Shown piece after piece: positions 17,498 to 26,051 of a stretch of 60,420 nt of DNA. Source of the stretch: Rhodoplanes sp. Lineage in GTDB: Bacteria > Pseudomonadota > Alphaproteobacteria > Rhizobiales > Xanthobacteraceae. The notes under the pieces are model-generated. The model was not told where the DNA came from and ran no database searches. It saw only the letters and a list, made by a program, of their open reading frames with translations. Numbering within the stretch: the stretch's first letter is position 1; every line of letters starts with the position of its first letter. The translations under genes and the position numbers were made by a program. The stretch lies in assembly GCF_013377085.1 (NCBI RefSeq), contig NZ_JACAAX010000041.1:1-60420 (forward strand). The letters are read 5' to 3'.

Positions 17498-18367
17498 CTA
17501 CTCGAATGTCTCGATGCGGCCATCGTCGTAGATGCGCGCGCTCGCCCGACGGTTGATCCAACAGTTGAAGCACACGGCGACCGGGATGAAGCCGTGCGAG
17601 GCGGCATAGTCTATGTGGACGGCCAGCGCGGTGGTGTCGCCGCCCGTGCCCATCGGACCGAAGCCGGTCTTGTTCACGGCGTCGAGCAGGCGGGCCTCCA
17701 TGTCGGCGAGGATCGGCTCGGGATTGACGAGGCCGAACGGCCGCAGCGACGCCTGCTTGGCGAGCTTGGCGCAATAGTCGAACGTGCCGCCGATGCCGAC
17801 GCCGATCACCACCGGGGGGCAATGCTGCGAGCCGGCCTTGAGCACGCAGTCCATGACGTAGCGCTCGATGACGTCGAGGGTCGGGAAGCTGAAGATCTCC
17901 AGCGCGGCCCAGCGGCCGGCGCCGAGCCCCTTCGGCGAGCAGGTGATCTCGACATAGTCGGCGCCGTCGACCAGCTCGAAGCTGACCAACGGCATGCTCT
18001 TGCCCTTGTAGCCGCGTTCCAGCGTCAGCGGATTGGTCACGTGCTTGAGGATGGGCGGCTGGATGGTCGCGACGAGATGGTCGAACCCGTCGGAGATGGC
18101 TTGCCGGATATTGCCCTGCAGGCGCGCCGCTGTGCCGATCTTGACGAAATAGGTCGGGATGCCGGCGTCCGAGCAGAGATGGCGGCTCGCCTCCTCGGCC
18201 CGGCGGGCGCTGCCGAGCATCATCGACAGCACGTTCTGGGCGACCGGATTCGTCTCGGCCTCCCGGGCACGCGCCAGCGCCGCCTTGGTATCCTCCGGCA
18301 CCTTCTTCAGGGCGCTTCCGTAAAGCTCGGCGGCGACGGTTTTCACCTGGTCGTAAGTGACTGGCAC
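17498..18367 (-). CDS. Fumarase/tartrate dehydratase, alpha subunit (Fe-S)
   Basis: A 289-aa protein matching the N-terminal half of class I fumarases. Cysteines suited to the 4Fe-4S cluster are Cys65 (HLCSDAG), Cys183 (QHCPPVVIGVGIGG) and Cys266/269 (AVCFNCW). The TGGDTTALAVHIDYA stretch is also typical. The first gene of the alpha-beta pair, it lies 202 bp downstream of the MFS permease gene on the same strand. Fumarase and tartrate dehydratase cannot be told apart from sequence alone. Confidence 0.9.
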   Translation of the reverse strand: MPVTYDQVKTVAAELYGSALKKVPEDTKAALARAREAETNPVAQNVLSMMLGSARRAEEASRHLCSDAGIPTYFVKIGTAARLQGNIRQAISDGFDHLVATIQPPILKHVTNPLTLERGYKGKSMPLVSFELVDGADYVEITCSPKGLGAGRWAALEIFSFPTLDVIERYVMDCVLKAGSQHCPPVVIGVGIGGTFDYCAKLAKQASLRPFGLVNPEPILADMEARLLDAVNKTGFGPMGTGGDTTALAVHIDYAASHGFIPVAVCFNCWINRRASARIYDDGRIETFE

Positions 18368-18569
18368 GACTGACGTCCTTCCATCTCGCCGAGAACCGAA
18401 AAGGAACGTGGATCAATGAGCTGGTCGGTCGACGGCGCCTTGCATGCCGCTGGTGACGGCGATGTTGAACCGTGTCCGCCGGCGCTGCACGCCGATCGGG
18501 CAGGATGCCGGCGAGCGCGAGACGACTGCGTTCGCCGGATGCGGTGTGGTGCCGGCGGATGCCGCGCCG

Positions 18570-19901
18570 TCAGGCGGGCTTGGCCGCCTCGCTGCGGGCC
18601 GCCGGAATTCCGGCCAGGATCACGACGGCTCCGATGAACATCAGGGCCGCATAGTAATACTGTCCGACGGCGAGCGATCCGGTGGCTGTCGCCATCCAGC
18701 CGACGATCCACGGGCTGAAGAAGCTGCCGATGCCGCCGAGCGTGGTGATCAACGCGATGCCCCCGGCGCGCGCCGGACCGGTCAGGAACGACGACGGCAT
18801 GGTCCAGAAGGGTCCCATGGCGCCCAGGGTGCCGACTGCCGTCATGGTCAGCGCCACCATGGAGAGGGTCGTGCTCGTCGGGACGAACGGCAGCATGGCC
18901 CATCCGGCGGAAGCGAGCAACGCCGGTGCGCAGGCGTGCCAGCGGCGCTCGAGCGATCGATCGGAATGGAGTGCGATGAGTTGCTGGGCCGTGACTGCGA
19001 CGATGAACGGAATCGCGGACAGAAGCCCGACCGTGAACACGTCCTTGATGCCGGAGTTCCTGATGATGGTCGGCAGCCAGAAGAAGATGCCGCCCGTGCT
19101 CGCCATCAGGGCTGTCGCCAGGCCGACCAGGATATAGAAGCGGGGCGCTTTCAACGCGGCACCGAACGAATGGTGGCTCTTGGTGCCCTGCGCCTTGGCC
19201 TCCGCCTCGAGGTCAGCGATCACCAGGGACTTTTCCTCGGCGGTGAGCCAAGTGGCGTCATGCGGCCTGTCGGTCAGGTAGAAGTAGGCCACCACGCCAC
19301 AGGCGACCGAGGGGAGCCCCTCGACGATGAACAGCCACTGCCAGCCGGCCAAACCACCCACGCCGGCCAGGCTGGTCATGATGGCCCCCGAGATCGGCCC
19401 CCCGATGACGCCGGTGATGCCGATGGACGCCATGAACATGGCGGTCAGGCGGGCGCGGCGGCGCGCCGGCGTCCACAACGTCAGATAGTACAGGATGCCG
19501 GGAAAGAATCCGGCTTCGGCCGCGCCGAGCAGGAAGCGCAACGTGTAGAGGTGCCAGTCGGTGCTGATCAGGGCGAGGGCAGCCGCACAAAGCCCCCATA
19601 CCACCATGATGCGCAGCAGCGTCTTGCGAACGCCGATCCTTTCGAGGACCAGGTTGCTGGGGACCTCGAACAGGACATAGCCGAGAAAGAAGATGCCGGC
19701 ACCGAACCCGTAGACCGCTTCGGTGAAATTCAAGTCGTGAAGGAACTGCAGCTTGGCGAACCCGACATTGGTCCGGTCGAGAAACGCCAGCAGGTAGCAG
19801 ATCGTCAGGAACGGGATGAGCCGCAAGTAGATCTTGCGATAGGCGGCATCGGCCTCGTTGACGACTCGAGGGGCAGCTTCGACGGCAGGTATGGCGGCCA
19901 T
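18570..19901 (-). CDS. MFS permease, anion:cation symporter (ACS) family
   Basis: A 443-aa protein with about 12 membrane segments. ACS features: LLAFLDRTNVGFAKL in the first helix region, LGYVLFEVPSNLVLERIG, RFLLGAAEAGFFPGILYYL, and a large central loop before helix 7. The family carries organic anions such as tartrate, phthalate, galactonate or 4-hydroxyphenylacetate. Start ATG 19901 has GGAGGAAGG directly upstream; the ATG at 19919 lacks a site. The operator pair at 19963-20005 lies 62-104 bp upstream. Confidence 0.9.
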   Translation of the reverse strand: MAAIPAVEAAPRVVNEADAAYRKIYLRLIPFLTICYLLAFLDRTNVGFAKLQFLHDLNFTEAVYGFGAGIFFLGYVLFEVPSNLVLERIGVRKTLLRIMVVWGLCAAALALISTDWHLYTLRFLLGAAEAGFFPGILYYLTLWTPARRRARLTAMFMASIGITGVIGGPISGAIMTSLAGVGGLAGWQWLFIVEGLPSVACGVVAYFYLTDRPHDATWLTAEEKSLVIADLEAEAKAQGTKSHHSFGAALKAPRFYILVGLATALMASTGGIFFWLPTIIRNSGIKDVFTVGLLSAIPFIVAVTAQQLIALHSDRSLERRWHACAPALLASAGWAMLPFVPTSTTLSMVALTMTAVGTLGAMGPFWTMPSSFLTGPARAGGIALITTLGGIGSFFSPWIVGWMATATGSLAVGQYYYAALMFIGAVVILAGIPAARSEAAKPA

Positions 19902-19962
19902 GCCTTCCTCCAGGTGCAAACGGTGGGATGTTCACGACGGGGGCATGGCGGTGATCGCCAGA

Positions 19963-20005
19963 AAGGTCACTGTCATGACCTTATCAGGTCATAGAGCTAG
20001 CTGAA
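19963..20005. promoter_or_regulatory. Two operator sites upstream of the MFS permease gene
   Basis: Site A (19963-19982) is a perfect inverted repeat AAGGTCA-ctgtca-TGACCTT. Site B (19986-20005), AGGTCATAGAGCTAGCTGAA, matches the operators at 7444 and 22662 position by position. Both use the AGGTCA half-site with a 6-bp spacer and lie upstream of the MFS start. Site B could also affect the divergent GST gene, 269 bp away. Confidence 0.7.
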
Positions 20006-20273
20006 GCGTTCAAGATTGTCAACTCCGTGTTCGGTACGGATGGAGCGAATTCGCCTGGTGGAGTAGCCTTTGGCTGTCGTGTTCCAACCCTCTGTCTCCT
20101 CGGCGGATTCGACGATCCGCCTTCACCGATGCCGGACCGTCCGTCGACCGCACCCGCCCGGAGATCGCGGCGCCTCGAGCCGGGGCGCCCTCTGATCCGG
20201 ACGCCTTTGAACCGAGCCGTTCTCCGTCCGGGTGGGGCCGTCGAAACCGTCATCGCCAAGCAGGGCCTGTCCC

Positions 20274-20882
20274 ATGAAACTGCACTGGTCTCCCCGCTCC
20301 CCGTTCGTCCGCAAGGTGATGCTGTTCGCCCATGAAACAGGGCTGGTGGACAAGCTCGAGTGCCACCGCACCGTCGTGGCGATGACGAAGCCGAATGCGG
20401 AGCTCTTGCCCGACAATCCCCTGAACAAGATCCCGACGCTGATCCTGGACGACGGCTCGCCGCTCTACGACTCGGTCGTCATCTGCCAGTATCTCGACGG
20501 CCTGCACGCGGGACCCAAGCTGTTCCCGACCGAGCCCAAGGCCTACTGGACGGCGATGCAGCGGTGCTCGCTGGGCGACGGCCTGCTCGACATGCTGCTC
20601 CTGTGGCGCAACGAGCGCGAACGCAGCCACCCGGATCCGGCCTATCTGAGCGCCTATGCGGTGAAGTTCGACGCCTCGCTGGCCAACCTCGAAAAGGAGG
20701 CCGACGCGCTCGCCGCGACGCCGTTCGGCATCGGCCATATCGCCATCGGTTGCGCACTGTCCTACACCGACTTCCGCTTTCCCGACCTCGCATGGCGGCC
20801 GAGCCACCCGAAGATCGCGGCCTGGCTCGCCGACTTCGTGAAGCGCCCGTCGGCCAAGGCGACCGAAGCGCGCGACGGCTGA
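20274..20882 (+). CDS. Glutathione S-transferase family protein
   Basis: A 202-aa protein. The N-terminal thioredoxin-like domain begins KLHWSPRSPFVRKVM (Ser in SPRSPFVRK as the likely glutathione-activating residue) and has NPLNKIPTLIL and SVVICQYLD for glutathione binding; the C-terminal helical domain follows from about 85. Start ATG 20274 gives the normal GST N-terminus, though the ribosome site is weak. It lies between the MFS gene (divergent) and the thiolase (convergent), and could serve in detoxification or thioether cleavage. Confidence 0.85.
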   Translation: MKLHWSPRSPFVRKVMLFAHETGLVDKLECHRTVVAMTKPNAELLPDNPLNKIPTLILDDGSPLYDSVVICQYLDGLHAGPKLFPTEPKAYWTAMQRCSLGDGLLDMLLLWRNERERSHPDPAYLSAYAVKFDASLANLEKEADALAATPFGIGHIAIGCALSYTDFRFPDLAWRPSHPKIAAWLADFVKRPSAKATEARDG

Positions 20883-20915
20883 GCGGCGGCCGACCGCGCG
20901 GGCTCCGAGACAAAG

Positions 20916-20951
20916 AAAAGGACCGACAGGCTTTCGCCCGCCGGTCCTTTT
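20916..20951. terminator. Bidirectional intrinsic terminator
   Basis: A perfect 10-bp inverted repeat AAAAGGACCG ... CGGTCCTTTT with a 16-base loop lies between two converging stops (GST and thiolase). The flanking A- and T-runs give a U-tract in either direction. Confidence 0.85.
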
Positions 20952-20982
20952 CGCAGGCGGCCCGGAGGGGCAGCCTGCGCGG

Positions 20983-22125
20983 TCAATTCTTCAGGATCGT
21001 CACGGCGCAGTTGCCGCCGGCGCCCAGCACGTGCGCGAGCCCCACCTTGGCGTCCGCCACCTGCCGCTTGCCCGACTGGCCGCGCAACTGCGAGATGATC
21101 TCGACCACCTGGCCGAGATGCGAGGCGCCGACCGGCTCGCCCTTGCTGATCAACCCGCCGCTCATGTTCACCGGCATGTCGCCGCCGATCTCGGTGCGGC
21201 CCTCGTCGATCAGTCGTCCTGCCTCTCCGAGGCCGCAGAGACCGAGCTCCTCGTAGATCTCGATCTCGCAGAAGGCATCGGTGTCCTGGACCTCGAAACA
21301 ATCGATGTCCTTCGGCCCGAGGCCGGCCCGCTCGAAGGCCTGCTTGGCCGTCACCTCGGTCGGACCCGGGTTGTTCGCCGTCGCGCTCATGCTGTCGGCC
21401 GGGCAGCGGAAGTCGGCGGAGAAGCGGGCGATGCTGTGGCAGCAGGCCGCGATGGTGATCGGGTGTCCGCCGATCTTCGCCGCCCGCTCGCGCGAGGCGA
21501 CGACCACGGCCGCCGCGCCGTCGTTGGGCGCACAGATTTCGAGCCGGCGGATCGGATCGCAGACCAGCGGCGAGTTGATGATCTCCTCGAGGCTGAACTC
21601 CTTCTGATACATGGAGTTCGGATTATGCACGCTGTTGCGATGGTTCTTGTGGGCGACCTTGGCGATGTGCAGGTCGGTGGTGCCGAACTCGTACATGTGC
21701 CGGCGCGCCCGCATCGACCAGTAGCTCGGATTGAGCGACATGCCCATCTCGACCTGCCACGGGCTGTAGATCATGCGCGGGTCCATGAAGCCGCGCGGCA
21801 TCTTCTCGGTTCCGAGGACGAGCACCAGATCGGCCTCGCCGGAGCGGATGGCGAGAACCGCCTGGCGCAGGGCGACGCCGCCGCTGGCGCAGGCCGCCTC
21901 GACGTCCACGATCGGGATGTCGGTGCTGCCGAGGCGCCGAAGGATGCGCGCCCCGGAGGTTGCCGGAAGATACATGCGCGACAGATAGGCGGCCTGGATG
22001 TCCCGCCACGCGACGCCCGCATCGGCGAGCGCGGCGGCGGCGGCGTAGGAGCCGATCTCCTCGTAGGTCTTGTCGAACCGGCCGAAGGGATGGATCCCGG
22101 CTCCTAGAATGACGACGTCGGACAT
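20983..22125 (-). CDS. Thiolase, SCP-x/non-canonical type
   Basis: A 380-aa thiolase-fold enzyme. The active Cys is Cys79 in VEAACASGGVALRQA. The second half has DIDCFEVQDTDAFCEIEIYEE-like organisation and ends with LAHVLGAGGNCAVTIL, as in SCP-x/lipid-transfer thiolases rather than the CxGxGxG ending of classical ones. It would cleave a 3-oxoacyl-CoA. The DUF35 gene is 13 bp upstream; such proteins commonly form complexes with these thiolases. Confidence 0.88.
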   Translation of the reverse strand: MSDVVILGAGIHPFGRFDKTYEEIGSYAAAAALADAGVAWRDIQAAYLSRMYLPATSGARILRRLGSTDIPIVDVEAACASGGVALRQAVLAIRSGEADLVLVLGTEKMPRGFMDPRMIYSPWQVEMGMSLNPSYWSMRARRHMYEFGTTDLHIAKVAHKNHRNSVHNPNSMYQKEFSLEEIINSPLVCDPIRRLEICAPNDGAAAVVVASRERAAKIGGHPITIAACCHSIARFSADFRCPADSMSATANNPGPTEVTAKQAFERAGLGPKDIDCFEVQDTDAFCEIEIYEELGLCGLGEAGRLIDEGRTEIGGDMPVNMSGGLISKGEPVGASHLGQVVEIISQLRGQSGKRQVADAKVGLAHVLGAGGNCAVTILKN

Positions 22126-22138
22126 GATCGAGAACCCC

Positions 22139-22579
22139 TCAGAGGCGCGGCGCGAACGCGAAGGCGACGACGTCCTCGCCGGCGGCCCCGGTGTGATGAA
22201 CGGAAATCTTCAGGCGCAGCGGCGTGCCGACCTTCAAGCTGTCGACGTCGCCCTCGATCGGAGACACGACCCGCAACCCGTCGGGCAGCTCGACGAGGCC
22301 GAGACCGAACGGCTTGAACGGCTCGGGGCCGCGATAGTCTCCCGGCGGCTTGTGGCGCACGACCGTGTAGGTCCACAGCTCGCCGTGGTCGGCGAGCGCG
22401 ACCGGGTCCATGTCGATGCCGCCGCAATTCGGGCAGATGGCGTTGCGGCCGAGCGTGACCTCGTTGCAGTGCCTGCAGCGGGAGCCCTGCAGCCGCACCT
22501 TGGCGAGATCGTCGAGCGGTTCCGTCAACAAGCCGTCGCGGATCGCCACCCTTTTCGGGGCCTGATGTTCAGTTGCCAT
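22139..22579 (-). CDS. DUF35 (zinc ribbon/OB-fold) thiolase partner
   Basis: A 146-aa protein: an N-terminal rubredoxin-like zinc ribbon (Cys35, Cys38, Cys49, Cys52) and a C-terminal OB fold (about 60-140) with YRGPEPFKPFGLGLVELP. Family members bind acyl-CoA and assist SCP-x thiolases or HMG-CoA synthases. The ATG at 22579 places the ribbon at the usual distance; an ATG at 22633 is also in frame. The operator at 22662-22681 precedes it. Confidence 0.88.
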   Translation of the reverse strand: MATEHQAPKRVAIRDGLLTEPLDDLAKVRLQGSRCRHCNEVTLGRNAICPNCGGIDMDPVALADHGELWTYTVVRHKPPGDYRGPEPFKPFGLGLVELPDGLRVVSPIEGDVDSLKVGTPLRLKISVHHTGAAGEDVVAFAFAPRL

Positions 22580-22661
22580 GCCTGCCACGCTCCCATGCGA
22601 GGAGCCGGTCGCGGACGCGAGGAGGTTCTTCACCGCGCCGCCGGCTCACCCTCGACCGAAT

Positions 22662-22681
22662 AGGACATAAAGCTAGCCTTT
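22662..22681. promoter_or_regulatory. Operator upstream of DUF35-thiolase operon
   Basis: AGGACATAAAGCTAGCCTTT, 83 bp upstream of the DUF35 start. It agrees with site B at 19986 at 14 of the first 16 positions and shares the AGG-CATA...CCT frame with 7444. It is the third member of the candidate regulon. Confidence 0.65.
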
Positions 22682-22857
22682 AGGTGTGTTGCCGTCAAGG
22701 CTCTCCTGGCGACTGCGGCCATGCGCGTGGCGGGGTTCCGCCCGCCGAGGGGGCGCAGCGTCGGCCGAATCATCGGCGAGACGGCGGAGGCTGGCAACCG
22801 GAGCCGGCATCGCGGTCGGGGCGTCGGGCCACCGCGTGCCGGCTGGCCCGGGCTTCG

Positions 22858-23433
22858 CTAGTCTTCGTCGGCGGGCGGAGCCAGCCACGCCTCCGGAGGC
22901 GCCGTGCCACCCGAGGCGAGCGAGCGCTGGACCATCACGACGTCGGTCCAGTGGCCGAACTTGTAGCCGACGGAGGGCAGATACCCGACTTGGCGGAATC
23001 CACATTGCTCGTGCAGCCGGAGCGACGGCGCATTGGCGGCGTCGATGTAAGCGATGAGCTGTCTGTAGCCGGCCGCCGCGCAGGCGTCGATCAGCGCCGG
23101 CAACAGGACCTTGCCGATGCCGGAGTGCAGATGGTCGTGGTGCACGTAGATCGAGTGCTTCACCGTGTAGCGATAGGCCGGCCGCTTGCGGAACAGCACC
23201 GCGTAGGCATAGCCGACGACGCCGCCGCGTCGATCGGCGACCAGATGCGGCAGGCGATGCTTGCGCATGTTGCGTCGCCGCCGCTTGAGATCGTCCGGCA
23301 GAAGGGCGCCGTCGTCACCGAAATAGGATGGATCGACGCCACGGCGGATATGGTGTCGGTAAATGGCGAGCATCGGCTCGATATCCGCATCGGTTGACGG
23401 ACGAATGAGCGTCTGTTCGGGCATCACGTTCAT
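22858..23433 (-). CDS. GNAT N-acetyltransferase (phosphinothricin acetyltransferase-like)
   Basis: A 191-aa protein with RPSTDADIEPMLAIYRHHI at the start, an acetyl-CoA loop around LHSGIGKVLLPAL, and NAPSLRLHEQCGFRQVGYLPSVGYKFG near the end, as in the Pat/Bar subgroup. Start ATG 23433 has AAGGA seven bases upstream. It follows the amino acid decarboxylase on the same strand after 47 bp, so it could acetylate the amine product (inference); true substrates in this subgroup include amino-acid analogues and amines. Confidence 0.85.
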   Translation of the reverse strand: MNVMPEQTLIRPSTDADIEPMLAIYRHHIRRGVDPSYFGDDGALLPDDLKRRRRNMRKHRLPHLVADRRGGVVGYAYAVLFRKRPAYRYTVKHSIYVHHDHLHSGIGKVLLPALIDACAAAGYRQLIAYIDAANAPSLRLHEQCGFRQVGYLPSVGYKFGHWTDVVMVQRSLASGGTAPPEAWLAPPADED

Positions 23434-23480
23434 GAGAAGTCCTTCGCGAACGGTGCAGGGGCGAGCACGTGGATGCGACG

Positions 23481-25838
23481 TCACTCCCGGATCACATAGG
23501 TGTGGAACCGGATCGTGCCGGCGGCATCGATCTCGCGGTAGACGCCCTGGATCTCTGCCTCGAAGCCCGGAAAGGCGTTGGCGCTGCGCTCGAAGACCTT
23601 GAGATAGTCGATCATCGGCTTGGCCCGGTCGTCGAGGCGCTCGCCGGGGACGATCGTGGCGATGCCGGGCGGGTAGACGACGAACAGCGTCGTCGCGATG
23701 CGCCCGTGAATGGCGTCGATCGGCAGGTAGTCGACATTGTTGCGCACCAGGTGCCGGGCCGCTTCGGCGGGAGCCATCGCCGGCTCGGGCAGGTGCTTGG
23801 ACATGAATTGCGCCTTCTGCAGGGAACTGACATCGGCGGCACGGAAGAAGGCGTGCATCTCCCGGCAGAGATCACGCAGGCGCACGCCGCGATAACGGTT
23901 CCGCCGGGCCGCGACGAACTCGGGCATGACGCTGTCGAGCAGGACGTTGTCGTCGTGCAGCCGCTTGAACGCGACGAGCGCGCTGACCAGCGTCCCCGCC
24001 TTGCTGGCCTCGACGCCCGGCGTGAGCAGGAACAGCAGGGAGTTGAGGTCGTTCTTCTCCGGCACGACGCGGTTCTCGCGCAGATACTGGGCGACGATCG
24101 GGGCCGGAACGCCGTGCTCCAGGTATTCGCCGGTGCTGCGGTCGAAGCCCGGCGTCAGCAGCGTCAGCTTGTTCGGATCCGTGATGGCGAAACCGGGCGC
24201 GACGTGCTCGAATCCGTGCCAGCGCGCCCCCGGCGACAGCTCCCAGAACTGCGGGTGGCTGGCCAGTGCGTCGGTCGCGAGGCTTTCCCAGGCGACCTCG
24301 TGCACGCCGCCCGGGGAGGCGGCGTCCGGAAGCTGGATCTTGTCCGGCACGAAGGGATCGAAGAACCAGCGGCGCGCCGGGTCGGCCTCCTTGCGCTCGA
24401 ATTCCGCCCGCACGGCCCTCAGCTTCTTGCGCAGCTCGATGCCGAGCCGGATGGTGTCGTCCCACAGCACCTCGCCGGATCGCCCCTTCATCATCTGGGC
24501 GCACACGTCGATCGACGCGAACAGCGGATAGAACGGTGATGTCGAGGCGTGCTGCAGCACGCTCTCGTTGAAGCGCCGATGCTCGACCCGGCGCCGCTGC
24601 CCGCGGATGTGGCTGTCCTTCACGTGGATCTGCGACCCCTGCGAGAAGCTGGCGAGCTGCTTGTGGGTGGACTGGGTGGCGATGATGCCGGGGGCCTTGT
24701 CGTCGAGGCCGTTCACCCCCATGGCGAAGCGGCCGGCATAGATCGGGTGGAACTTCATGAAGCCGGCCCAGGCCTCGTCGAACAGGATATAGTCGCAGAG
24801 CGGGCCGAGCCGCGCGAGCATCATCTGCGCATCGTGGATGGTGCCGTCATAGGTGCACTGCTCGATCACGGCGGCGCGGAACGGCCGCTCGCGGCGCCAC
24901 GCCTCCGGATCCTTGACCAGCGGATTGGTCCGGATGGCGTCGCGGATCGCGGTCTCGTCGAGGGCTTCCGGATGGATAGGCCCGATCAGGCCGTGGGCGT
25001 TGCGGTCGGTCGGCAGGAAGATCGGGATGCCGCCGCCGAGCAGCAGCGCGCCGTGATGCGCCGCCTTGTGATTGTTGCGGTCGAACAGCACCAGGTCGCC
25101 GTCGGCGACCAGCGCCCCGAGCACGATCTTGTTGGACGCCGAGGTGCCGTTGAGGACGAAATAGGTCCGCTCGGCGCCGAAGATCGCGGCGGCCTCCTTC
25201 TGGGCCTGGAGGGCGGGGCCTTCATGGGTGAGCAGGTCGCCGAGCTCGAGCACCGAGTTGTCGAGGTCGTCGCGGAACACCGCCTCGCCGAGATGCTCCT
25301 TGAAGATGCGGCCGATCGGGCTGCGGCTGTAGAAGATGCCGCCGTTATGCCCGGGACAGGTCCAGAGCTGGTTGCCCTCCTCGGCGTAGTCGACCATGGC
25401 GCCGAAGAAGGGCGTCTTCAGCGTCTCGGCGTACTGGGTCAGGCGACTGACGAGGTTGCGGGCGATGAACTCCGGCGTCTCCTCGGCGAGGAAGACATAG
25501 CCGTCGATGAAGTCGAGCACCTCGACCGGCACGTCCTCGAAGCGGGTCCGGCGCACCAGCAGCACGATCGGCATTTCCAGGCCGCGACGACGCATCACGT
25601 TGATCAGCGAGGCCGCCTTGCCTTCGAGCCCCTTCTTGCCCCAGTCGACCACCAGGCAGCCGATGGCGGCGTCGGTCTTCACCGCCATCTCCGCATCCTC
25701 GATCCGGCGGGCCCGGACCACCTGGAAGCCGAGCCGTTCGATGGCGCCGATGATCTGCTGGATGCGCAGCCCTTCGAGGTCCTCGGCATCGAAGCTGGGA
25801 GCGGAAAACAGGAATGTGAAGCGCTGGGAGAAGTTCAT
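23481..25838 (-). CDS. Orn/Lys/Arg decarboxylase, fold-type I PLP enzyme
   Basis: A 785-aa protein. A response-regulator-like N-terminal wing (about 1-140) precedes the PLP domain with CPGHNGGIFYSRSP, NGTSASNKI, FDEAW (Asp354) and STHKQLASFSQGS, where Lys393 forms the Schiff base. A C-terminal domain completes the usual inducible decarboxylase plan. It makes a diamine or agmatine with CO2 release and may help acid resistance or polyamine supply. Which of the three amino acids it uses cannot be read off. No antiporter gene is adjacent. Confidence 0.92.
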   Translation of the reverse strand: MNFSQRFTFLFSAPSFDAEDLEGLRIQQIIGAIERLGFQVVRARRIEDAEMAVKTDAAIGCLVVDWGKKGLEGKAASLINVMRRRGLEMPIVLLVRRTRFEDVPVEVLDFIDGYVFLAEETPEFIARNLVSRLTQYAETLKTPFFGAMVDYAEEGNQLWTCPGHNGGIFYSRSPIGRIFKEHLGEAVFRDDLDNSVLELGDLLTHEGPALQAQKEAAAIFGAERTYFVLNGTSASNKIVLGALVADGDLVLFDRNNHKAAHHGALLLGGGIPIFLPTDRNAHGLIGPIHPEALDETAIRDAIRTNPLVKDPEAWRRERPFRAAVIEQCTYDGTIHDAQMMLARLGPLCDYILFDEAWAGFMKFHPIYAGRFAMGVNGLDDKAPGIIATQSTHKQLASFSQGSQIHVKDSHIRGQRRRVEHRRFNESVLQHASTSPFYPLFASIDVCAQMMKGRSGEVLWDDTIRLGIELRKKLRAVRAEFERKEADPARRWFFDPFVPDKIQLPDAASPGGVHEVAWESLATDALASHPQFWELSPGARWHGFEHVAPGFAITDPNKLTLLTPGFDRSTGEYLEHGVPAPIVAQYLRENRVVPEKNDLNSLLFLLTPGVEASKAGTLVSALVAFKRLHDDNVLLDSVMPEFVAARRNRYRGVRLRDLCREMHAFFRAADVSSLQKAQFMSKHLPEPAMAPAEAARHLVRNNVDYLPIDAIHGRIATTLFVVYPPGIATIVPGERLDDRAKPMIDYLKVFERSANAFPGFEAEIQGVYREIDAAGTIRFHTYVIRE

Positions 25839-26051
25839 GGTGATGCCAATCTCGGGGTGGGAGCCGCACCGTCCAGAGCCGACATGACAGCCGTGTGACC
25901 GAAGCGGGCGAGACGCGAAAGTCGCGTCCGAGATGCTACCTGTCCCCGGCCGATTCGCCAGTGTGGTCAGCTCTGATAGCCTGAGCGAATCGATCCTCGG
26001 CCGGCTCGGATCGACCGGCGGTCCATCGGGCGGCCGTCACGGGGGTGAATC

